Shown here: positions 6,629-12,371 of the stretch, one piece after another | Numbering within the stretch: the first letter of the stretch is position 1 | Layout: each line of letters opens with the position of its first letter | Assembly (NCBI GenBank): GCA_017420605.1 | Contig: JAFOIS010000229.1 | Span: 1 to 12,371, forward strand | Direction of reading: 5' to 3' | Length of the DNA: 12,371 nt | Origin: Lachnospiraceae bacterium | GTDB lineage: Bacteria > Bacillota > Clostridia > Lachnospirales > Lachnospiraceae | Position numbers and translations under genes: made by a program | The notes under the pieces: model-generated | Database searches by the model: none | What the model was told of the DNA's origin: nothing | Seen by the model: the letters and a program-made list of their open reading frames with translations, nothing else

Positions 6629-8011
6629 TCAACTCAGATACCCGCTCGGGGGCGCCCATTTATATCCTGAGCCATAAGATTCGGCAGTCCCGACATCGAT
6701 ATGCCCGCGGCAGGTCGGACAGTAGTAATAATCGCTCGTAGGATAGATCGAAGCGCACGGTCCTCCCGATTCATTATAGAAGACCCAGTTATGCCCGTTC
6801 CCCATAGCGGAATGAGCGTCGTCCACGTCGCCGCAGCGGCTGCATTTATGTTCCTCGACCCAAGTCTGATAACACTTATTGACATTTTTATACCTATCGG
6901 CCGTCACCCACCGGTAGTTGTGTCCGAGCGCCGGCGTCTCCGCCCTGACGGTATCTCCGCACCGCGAGCACCGCTTTGTCGTGCGCCCGCCCGCCGTGCA
7001 GGTCGCCGCCACGTTCTCGACGGTCTCGTACGCATGCCCGAGCGCCGCGATGTCTCTCTCCTCCACGCTCTCTCCGCAGACCGTGCAGAAAATGCATTCC
7101 GTACCTTCCGTAAGGCAGGCCGGCGCGAGCGTTTCCACCCATTCGCCGGAAGGCGTATGACCGTTTGCCGGCTGCTCGCGCCAGCGGCACTCCTTGCCGC
7201 AGACCGTGCAGTACTGGACCTCATGTCCTTTCTCCGTACACGTCGGGACATCCAGGGTGACCCAGGTCCCGTCCGGTCTATGCCCGAACGCGCGCAGGAT
7301 CTTTTCTTCCACATGTTCTCCGCAGCGGAGGCACGGAATATATTTCAGACCGTTCTCGTCGCAGGTCGCCTCTTTTTCCGTGATCCACTCTCCGGACGGA
7401 TCGTGGCCCAGTGCCGGGACCGGCCGTGTATCGACGACCTCCCCGCATTCCGTGCAGGTCATGCTCTCTTCCCCGTCTTCCGTACACGTCGGAGATCCGG
7501 TCAGGACCCACTTACCGGAGGGCGTATGCCCGTACGCCGGGATCTTTTTCGTTTCCGCGCTCTTTCCGCATTCGGAGCAGAGCCGGTACGCGGATCCGTC
7601 TTCCGTGCAGGTCGCCTCTTTTTCCGTGATCCATGGCCCGACGGGCGTGTGCGTATGGCTGCCCATGCCGATCGCTTCCCGCACGGGATCCGGGATCAGG
7701 ATTTTTTCCGCAAAGACAGACTGTGCGAAGAGAAGCGAACCGATCACGAGGATCAGCGCGGACCTTGCCAGCGCGGCCGTGACCGACCTTGCCCTCTTTC
7801 CGGCTTTACCGGCTTCCTCCGCTTCGCTCGCTTCCCCGGAGATGCCGCTGCCTAAGGCGGGCATCGCTTCGAGGTTGAACTCGTCCTCATGGGAGAACTT
7901 CTCCTCCGCGGAGAACCTCTCGTCGCAGCCGAAATGTTCTTCCCGCCGGACGTATTCCTTTTCCCGCTCCCGATACTCCGGGCCGCGGTCGCGAAACTCT
8001 TTCCGTGCCAT
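6629..8011 (-). CDS. Membrane-anchored Cys-rich repeat protein
   Basis: 460 residues, function unknown. Residues 1-75 are very charged (many Arg/Glu) and lack a signal peptide, so they are probably cytoplasmic. A single hydrophobic segment (about 77-101, ending AQSVFA) could be a membrane anchor or a late signal sequence with a possible Ala-x-Ala-like site. The exported part holds five 41-residue repeats (His landmarks 121, 162, 203, 244, 285, 326), a sixth of 38 and a degenerate seventh. The common pattern is W-(I/V)-x5-TCTEDG-x5-C-x2-CG-x9-ALGH. The last about 50 residues keep a CPTC pair and end Gly/Tyr/Pro-rich. Such repeats are frequent in clostridial secreted proteins; the paired Cys plus His could bind zinc, or form disulfides outside the cell. 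ATG 8011 overlaps the ABC gene stop (TGATG) with GGAGAG upstream, so translation is coupled to the exporter. It may be an accessory to the exporter or channel, but no substrate can be named. Confidence 0.85.
   Translation of the reverse strand: MARKEFRDRGPEYREREKEYVRREEHFGCDERFSAEEKFSHEDEFNLEAMPALGSGISGEASEAEEAGKAGKRARSVTAALARSALILVIGSLLFAQSVFAEKILIPDPVREAIGMGSHTHTPVGPWITEKEATCTEDGSAYRLCSECGKSAETKKIPAYGHTPSGKWVLTGSPTCTEDGEESMTCTECGEVVDTRPVPALGHDPSGEWITEKEATCDENGLKYIPCLRCGEHVEEKILRAFGHRPDGTWVTLDVPTCTEKGHEVQYCTVCGKECRWREQPANGHTPSGEWVETLAPACLTEGTECIFCTVCGESVEERDIAALGHAYETVENVAATCTAGGRTTKRCSRCGDTVRAETPALGHNYRWVTADRYKNVNKCYQTWVEEHKCSRCGDVDDAHSAMGNGHNWVFYNESGGPCASIYPTSDYYYCPTCRGHIDVGTAESYGSGYKWAPPSGYLS
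6920..7651 (-). repeat. Coding 123-bp repeats (41-residue Cys-rich units)
   Basis: Conserved His codons recur exactly every 123 bp five times, then after 114 bp. Nucleotide similarity also persists: a 27-bp stretch is identical at 7361-7387 and 7607-7633, exactly two periods (246 bp) apart. This points to fairly recent duplication or gene conversion among repeats, while other units have diverged. Confidence 0.9.
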
Positions 8012-9879
8012 CAGTTCTCTCCGCTTCCGGTACTCTCCCCGTCTTTATCCTCTGCCGCGTGTGCCTCGGCGTCCGGCCGGAACTGCGTGTTGTAAAGTTC
8101 CGTATACACGCCGCCGAGCGCCACGAGGTCGCGGTGCTTCCCGCGCTCGACGATCCGGCCGTCCTTCAGCACCAGGATCTCGTCCGCCTTGAGGATCGTG
8201 GACAGACGGTGCGCGATCAGGATGCTCGTACGGGATTCGACGAGCGGGTCGATCGCCTCCTGGATCTTCGCCTCGGAGATGGAATCCAGCGCACTTGTCG
8301 CTTCGTCGAAGATGAGCAGCGCGGGATCCTTGAGCAGGACGCGTGCGATCGAGATGCGCTGTTTTTCGCCGCCCGACAGTTTAAGGCCCCGGTTGCCGAC
8401 CATGGTGTCGAAGCCCTTCTCCTGCCGCTCGATGAAATCGTAGATATTGGCTTTTCTGCAGACTTCGACGAGTTCTTCTTCCGTCGCGTCCGGCTTGACG
8501 TACAGCAGGTTCTCGCGGATCGTCCCGTTGAAAAGGTACGTCTCCTGCGTCACGATGCCGATATGGCTGCGAAGGAAGGCGAGATCGAGTCTTTTTACAC
8601 CGATCCCGTCAAAGAATACGCAGCCGCCGGTGGCGTCGTAAAGGCGCGGGATCAGGTTCACGAGCGTGCTCTTTCCGGAGCCTGACGGGCCGACGATCGC
8701 GACGCAGTCTCCCTCCCGGAGTCTGAACGTGATATCCCGGAGGATCTGCCGCTCCGGCTCATAATAGAAATTGACGTGCCTGAACTCCACCTCGCCGTGT
8801 ACTTCTTTCGGGATCACGGGGTGTTTATCGTTTTTGATCTCCGGCTCCATGTCGAAGTACTCGAAGATGCGCGTGAACATGGCCATGGAACGGATCCAGT
8901 CGACCTGCACGTTGAGGAGCTGGTTGACCGGGCCGTACATCCTCCCGAGCAGCGCGACGAGTACGGTGATGTCGCCGACGGTGAGCGACGAATCGTATTT
9001 CATGATCAGAATGCCGCCGACAAGATACAGAAGCATCGGCCCGATCGAGGAGACCGTGGAAATGATGACGCGGAACCAGCGGCCGGCAAGACTCTCTTTG
9101 ATGTTCAGCCGGATCATGCGGCGGTTCGCGTTTTCGTAACGGCCGTATTCATAATCTTCCTTGCCGAAGAGTTTGACAAGCGTCTGGCCGCTCACCGACA
9201 TCGTCTCGTTCAGGATCCCGTTGATCTCGTCGTTGCACTCCTGCGCTTCCCTCGTCAGCGTCCAGCGCGTTTTGCCGGCCTTCCGCATGGGGATCGTAAA
9301 GAGCGGAACAATGATGATACCGATCGTCGCGAGGATCCAGTTCTTCCGGTACATGGCGACGAGCGCGACGATGAGCGTGATGGAATTCGACAGGATCGAC
9401 GCGAACGTGCCGGTGATCGTGGACTTCACACCGTCGATGTCGCTGGTCATGCGGGTAATGATGTCGCCCTGATTGTTGCTTGTGAAGAACCTCTGCGACA
9501 TGCTCTGCAGATGCCGGTACATCGCGTTCCGCATATCAAATGTGATGTGCTGCGCGATCCAGGTATTGAGATATCCTTCCGCCACGCCGATGAGGTTTGA
9601 CAGGAACGTCACGAGAAGGGACAGCAGGATGAGCGTCACGAGGGCGCGCATATTCCGTCCCAGAATACCGTCGTCGATGATGCGGCCGGTCAGGACCGAC
9701 GGCAGCATAGAGCAGACCGAGGAAATAATAAGACACAGCAGCGTGAGGAGAAGCTGCTTCCAGTAAGGAAGAAGGTAGGAAAAGACACGCTTGAGAAGAG
9801 CGCCTGTGATCTTCGGCGCGTTCTGTTTTTCTTCTTCCGTAAGATACCCCGCTCCGCGCGGTCCGCCCATCGGAGGCAT
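8011..9879 (-). CDS. ABC exporter half-transporter (fused permease and ATPase, MsbA/LmrA type)
   Basis: 622 residues, a normal length for a type IV ABC exporter half that works as a dimer. The N-terminal part holds six predicted TM helices (first about 42-62, last about 300-325), with QGDIITRMTSDID (137-149) typical of the family. The ATPase has the Walker A motif GPSGSGKST (397-405), Q-loop near Q445, signature LSGGEKQR (501-508), Walker B LLIFDEATSALD (521-532) and H-loop His557. All catalytic residues are present, so it should be active as a homodimer. ATG 9879 (MPPMGGPRG) is preferred to TTG 9906 because AGAGGTG sits just before the ATG. It lies 69 nt after the zinc-knuckle membrane protein gene, with a strong hairpin between, and overlaps the repeat-protein gene by one base. 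Substrate (lipid, drug or peptide) cannot be told. No second half-transporter is adjacent, which argues against a heterodimer. Confidence 0.95.
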   Translation of the reverse strand: MPPMGGPRGAGYLTEEEKQNAPKITGALLKRVFSYLLPYWKQLLLTLLCLIISSVCSMLPSVLTGRIIDDGILGRNMRALVTLILLSLLVTFLSNLIGVAEGYLNTWIAQHITFDMRNAMYRHLQSMSQRFFTSNNQGDIITRMTSDIDGVKSTITGTFASILSNSITLIVALVAMYRKNWILATIGIIIVPLFTIPMRKAGKTRWTLTREAQECNDEINGILNETMSVSGQTLVKLFGKEDYEYGRYENANRRMIRLNIKESLAGRWFRVIISTVSSIGPMLLYLVGGILIMKYDSSLTVGDITVLVALLGRMYGPVNQLLNVQVDWIRSMAMFTRIFEYFDMEPEIKNDKHPVIPKEVHGEVEFRHVNFYYEPERQILRDITFRLREGDCVAIVGPSGSGKSTLVNLIPRLYDATGGCVFFDGIGVKRLDLAFLRSHIGIVTQETYLFNGTIRENLLYVKPDATEEELVEVCRKANIYDFIERQEKGFDTMVGNRGLKLSGGEKQRISIARVLLKDPALLIFDEATSALDSISEAKIQEAIDPLVESRTSILIAHRLSTILKADEILVLKDGRIVERGKHRDLVALGGVYTELYNTQFRPDAEAHAAEDKDGESTGSGEN

Positions 9880-9883
9880 AATG

Positions 9884-9891
9884 CACCTCTT
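9884..9891 (-). promoter_or_regulatory. Ribosome binding site of the ABC exporter gene
   Basis: AAGAGGTG lies 4 nt before ATG 9879. It favours this ATG over an upstream in-frame TTG (9906), which abuts the preceding hairpin and has no RBS. Confidence 0.7.
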
Positions 9892-9908
9892 TCTTTCCTG
9901 AAGCAAAG

Positions 9909-9935
9909 CGGTCTGCCCCGGGCAGGGGCAGACCG
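9909..9935 (-). terminator. Perfect 11-bp intercistronic hairpin: attenuating terminator or mRNA processing element
   Basis: On the minus strand, CGGTCTGCCCC (9935-9925) and GGGGCAGACCG (9919-9909) pair perfectly around a 5-nt loop, starting 13 nt after the stop of the upstream gene. The following bases are CTTTGCTTC, a weak U-tract, so termination is likely partial. I see no good promoter between this hairpin and the ABC gene, which suggests read-through supplies the downstream genes. Confidence 0.6.
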
Positions 9936-9948
9936 TATTACTCCGGTA

Positions 9949-10884
9949 TTACATTCTGGAAGCCGTATTGGCGGCTTTCTTTCCCTTTACGGCGGAAAGG
10001 ATCGACGGCACCGCGCCGAGCGCCGCGAAGAGATACATCTTCGCGAGGTTGCCCGCATACGCGCCGGAATCGATCATATCCGCCTCCATGAATTTCGGCA
10101 GCAGCTTGAACGCGTCGAAGAAACCGTAATCCGACTGCCGGGCAATGGACACCGCCCAGTCGATTCGGTCGCCGAGATAGACCATCACCAGCATGATCGC
10201 GATCGAGATGATGATCCCTTTCGTGGTAAGCTTTCCTCCGAGCAGTTCATATCCCTTCAGCGCGCAGACCGCCATGACGATCCCGGAGACGGCCGATATG
10301 AAGCCGAGCTGTCCGAGCAGGACGATCAGGGCCACGCCGATGAGCGAGCCGAGGAAGGCGCCGACCACGCCGCCGACCACGTTTTCCGGTTTCGCGTCGT
10401 ATGCCGCCTGTCTGGCCTCCCCTTCCTGCACCGTGATCGCAAAGCATGTCTGGCACAGGATCTGTCTCCCGAGGCCGACTTTGACGACTTCCGCGGGCAG
10501 CGGCTGTCCGCATTTCTCACATACGCTCTGGTATCCGTTCTGATAGCACCAGTTCACGATAAAGTTAAGGCCGCGCACGGCAAGCTCCGCAATATTCTCG
10601 GGATTTCCCTTCGGGCGGAACGATACGGTCACGTGCGTATTGCTGGCCATGACGTTCGTGATGGCCGGTTCGGCCTTAACGGCCGCCTTAAGAAGGTTTA
10701 CGTCAGGATTGACGCCGTCCGTCCGCCGGACTGACAGGTGCAGCTGGTAAGCTCCGGCCGCGGTAAACGGCATCATATAGAGCGTATAGCCGCTGTAGGC
10801 TCCGTAAAGGACACAGGTCCCGGCTTCCTGCATGAGACCGGTGCGCGTCTGGATCGCGTTTGCAACTTTCTGCAGTTTCGTCAT
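9949..10884 (-). CDS. Membrane protein with zinc-knuckle motif, unknown function
   Basis: 311 residues; I do not recognise the family. Residues 1-110 are a soluble domain, probably alpha/beta, beginning MTKLQKVANAIQ. A zinc-ribbon-like motif follows, CEKC (122-125) and CQTC (144-147), with an 18-residue loop; the four Cys would bind one zinc. About four hydrophobic helices follow (168-190, 193-213, 220-238, 280-298), the first two rich in Gly/Ala/Val, and a basic C-terminal tail (VKGKK). The soluble part lacks a signal peptide and is therefore probably cytoplasmic. ATG 10884 is set by GGAGGGGG about 8-11 nt upstream and by a promoter with a leader of about 37 nt. It is the first gene of the operon with the ABC exporter, the Cys-rich repeat protein and MscS. 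A membrane sensor or assembly factor is only a guess. Confidence 0.85.
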   Translation of the reverse strand: MTKLQKVANAIQTRTGLMQEAGTCVLYGAYSGYTLYMMPFTAAGAYQLHLSVRRTDGVNPDVNLLKAAVKAEPAITNVMASNTHVTVSFRPKGNPENIAELAVRGLNFIVNWCYQNGYQSVCEKCGQPLPAEVVKVGLGRQILCQTCFAITVQEGEARQAAYDAKPENVVGGVVGAFLGSLIGVALIVLLGQLGFISAVSGIVMAVCALKGYELLGGKLTTKGIIISIAIMLVMVYLGDRIDWAVSIARQSDYGFFDAFKLLPKFMEADMIDSGAYAGNLAKMYLFAALGAVPSILSAVKGKKAANTASRM

Positions 10885-10927
10885 GTAGTTTTCCCCCTCC
10901 TGCCGCATAGTGCGGTTTATTATGGTT

Positions 10928-10956
10928 ATTGTATCAGAAGAAGCCCGCGTCTGCAA
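10928..10956 (-). promoter_or_regulatory. Sigma-A promoter of the four-gene membrane operon
   Basis: TTGCAG (10956-10951), a 17-bp spacer and TACAAT (10933-10928) with TG one base before the -10 (TGATACAAT). The predicted start is near 10921 and the RBS GGAGGGGG is at 10900-10893. The -35 lies within the terminator hairpin of the preceding gene. Confidence 0.85.
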
Positions 10957-10988
10957 ACCCTCCGTCTATCCGGAGGACCCGCGCAGGC
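10937..10988 (-). terminator. Terminator of the MATE-HATPase gene, overlapping the next promoter
   Basis: The minus-strand RNA can form an outer stem GCCUGCG/CGCGGGC (10988-10982 with 10949-10943, one G-U pair) and an inner stem CCTCCG/CGGAGG (10976-10971 with 10964-10959, loop of 6). The pyrimidine-rich TTCTTC (10942-10937) follows. The run is interrupted by C, so efficiency is uncertain. It begins 2 nt after the stop codon. Confidence 0.5.
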
Positions 10989-10989
10989 C

Positions 10990-12371
10990 TCAGTCCCCGA
11001 TCCGGATCGTCAGAACGTTCAGTCCCAGAATGTTCTGATACTGTATATCCTTCGCCATCCGGTAGATCATGCGGATCCCTATATTCTTCATGACGTCCCC
11101 GTCTTCGGTAAGTTTCCTGCGCTCGCCGGGATCGAACGGCACACAGTCGTCCTTGATGCGCAGGATCACGTCGCTGTCCTTATGCACGACGCGCACGTCC
11201 ACGGTGTGCTGCTTCCGGTCTTTTACAAAACCGTGGCTGACGACGTTGCCCGCCATTTCTTCCATGCAAAGTGCTCCAAGATAAGCGTTCCTGCTGCCCA
11301 CGCCCTTTGCAAGGCAGAACGCCTGGATCCGTTCCGCGACGGTCACGACGTCTTCCATGCCCCGGACCGTCAGATCGAGCCGTTCCGAAGACGGCACCCC
11401 GAAGTCGGCCGGGATGACCATGAGCTCCTCCATGTTCCGCGGGATGCGGCGGCCTTTCACAGCCGCGTACGCGGCGATCACCAGCACCGAAACGATCCCG
11501 TTCAGCACGTTCGCGATATAGACGCTGTTCATTCCCAGCGTACGGATGAGAAGCGCGGTAAAGGCTGATACGCAGACAAAGCCGTCCAGCAGCGCAAGGA
11601 TATGGACCAGTCCGGTTTTTCCGGAGGTCTGCGCGTAGCAGGTGAAATGCATGCAGATGACGGCAAGCGGCATGCACAGCGGCAGGATCCGGAAGCCCCA
11701 TACGGTCATCATGAAGACGGGTTCGGCGGGATCCTTATAGAAAATGGACGTCAGCGGCACCGCGCACGCGATGATCACGGCCGCAACGGCACTCATAAGC
11801 GGCAGATACCGCCGGAACATCACCCGGAAGACATCCGTCAGCGTCTGACGGTCTTCCTCACCGGTGCTGACGCTGATGAGGAGCCGGGATACCGCCAGCA
11901 TACCGTTTGGCACGGCCCATATAAGGCCGAGGAAGTTATTGGCGGCTGCAAACGCGGAGATCCCGACGCTGCCGACGAAAACGGTAAGCAGGCGGTTGAC
12001 GATCAGGCCCCGCACGGTCTGATAGACATTGCCGGCCGCGCCGGGAAGCCCGATCCGGAGGATCCCGCCGCATTCATTCCATGCAAGATGACGGAATGAC
12101 ACGCGGAAATGCGACTTTCCGGATACAAAGAACGCCGCCTGTACCGCAAAGAAGATCCACATACCGAGCGATGAGGCGAGGGCGAGCCCGAACGCCTCGA
12201 GGGAAAGCACCTGCACGAAAACATAATTCAGAACGAGGTTCGCGGCAATATAAACAAGACTTGCAATCAGCGTCCGTCTGCCCCTGTTTTCGATAAGAAG
12301 GAAGGCCGCGCAGGAGCTGCCCAGTATGGCCGGAACGATGCCGATCGCCTGGCCGAGAAGATACCTGTTAA
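10990..12371 (-). CDS. MATE-family transporter fused to an RsbW-like HATPase domain, 5'-truncated by the window edge
   Basis: 459 visible codons, open from the right edge (first full codon 12369) to TGA 10990; the true start lies outside. The first about 315 visible residues are a MATE/MOP-type transporter. Hydrophobic helices include QAIGIVPAILGSSCAAFLL near the edge, and AFAAANNFLGLIWAVPNG (about 139-156) is typical of the second MATE half; the C-terminal half appears complete. After a linker (RIPRNMEELMVIP, about 308-320) comes a GHKL ATPase domain of the RsbW/SpoIIAB type, about 327-459. Its N-box is EEMAGNVVSHG (about 370-380; Glu and Asn spaced as in SpoIIAB). The G1-like box is KDDCVPFDP, with Cys where Gly is usual. 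NIGIRMIYRMA is the G2-like box, and the domain ends in a typical LNVLTIRI strand. RsbW-type domains bind ATP and phosphorylate STAS-domain antagonists or bind sigma factors. Here the domain is tethered to the membrane, so it may link transport to a phospho-switch. The MATE and HATPase calls are firm; the coupling is inferred. Confidence 0.88.
   Translation of the reverse strand, partial: NRYLLGQAIGIVPAILGSSCAAFLLIENRGRRTLIASLVYIAANLVLNYVFVQVLSLEAFGLALASSLGMWIFFAVQAAFFVSGKSHFRVSFRHLAWNECGGILRIGLPGAAGNVYQTVRGLIVNRLLTVFVGSVGISAFAAANNFLGLIWAVPNGMLAVSRLLISVSTGEEDRQTLTDVFRVMFRRYLPLMSAVAAVIIACAVPLTSIFYKDPAEPVFMMTVWGFRILPLCMPLAVICMHFTCYAQTSGKTGLVHILALLDGFVCVSAFTALLIRTLGMNSVYIANVLNGIVSVLVIAAYAAVKGRRIPRNMEELMVIPADFGVPSSERLDLTVRGMEDVVTVAERIQAFCLAKGVGSRNAYLGALCMEEMAGNVVSHGFVKDRKQHTVDVRVVHKDSDVILRIKDDCVPFDPGERRKLTEDGDVMKNIGIRMIYRMAKDIQYQNILGLNVLTIRIGD

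Noticed and set aside
6701..8192. Overlapping plus-strand frames with repeated Ser/Pro/Val segments
   Set aside because: The apparent repeats are the reverse reading of the 123-bp coding repeats of the Cys-rich protein.

Overview
The window is a GC-rich bacterial segment. Every gene I can support is on the minus strand, so transcription runs from high to low coordinates. The signals look like those of Gram-positive Clostridia: AGGAGG-type ribosome binding sites 4-11 nt from the starts, near-consensus sigma-A promoters with 17-bp spacers, an RND pump of the Firmicutes type, and a surface protein built from Cys-rich 'TCTEDG...CxxCG...ALGH' repeats of a kind common in gut Lachnospiraceae and Oscillospiraceae. 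The class assignment is inference; no rRNA, tRNA or marker gene is present.

Right edge (12371 down to 10990): a 5'-truncated gene encodes a MATE-type multidrug or solute transporter fused at its C terminus to an RsbW/SpoIIAB-like ATPase (HATPase) domain. A hairpin terminator follows it. A clear promoter overlapping that hairpin starts the next unit (10956 down to 5807), a probable four-gene operon. It holds a membrane protein with a four-cysteine zinc-knuckle motif (unknown function), a half-size ABC exporter, a membrane-anchored Cys-rich repeat protein whose start codon overlaps the ABC stop codon, and a small MscS-type mechanosensitive channel. A perfect 11-bp hairpin lies between the first and second genes and may tune expression of the rest. 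All four products are membrane proteins, so the unit looks like an envelope or stress module, but no shared substrate can be read from the sequence.

Next (5750 down to 3619) is a two-gene operon with its own promoter. An imperfect palindrome overlaps the -10 and start site of that promoter, and a strong terminator ends the unit. It encodes two paralogous proteins of the glucosamine-6-phosphate deaminase/isomerase (NagB) fold. Both lack parts of the usual active site, the upstream one more severely, so they may act as a catalytic/non-catalytic pair or on another substrate.

Left edge (3540 down to 1): a promoter drives a 3'-truncated RND efflux pump. Its first porter region carries an insertion of about 360 residues: helical arms flanking twelve perfect-length hexapeptide repeats ending EPSP or GPSP. 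No periplasmic adaptor gene is visible next to it.

There is no gene-free stretch over 300 bases, and no CRISPR array, insertion sequence, tRNA or rRNA. The best candidates for unusual biology are the MATE-HATPase fusion, the degenerate NagB-fold pair and the RND pump with its built-in hairpin and linker.
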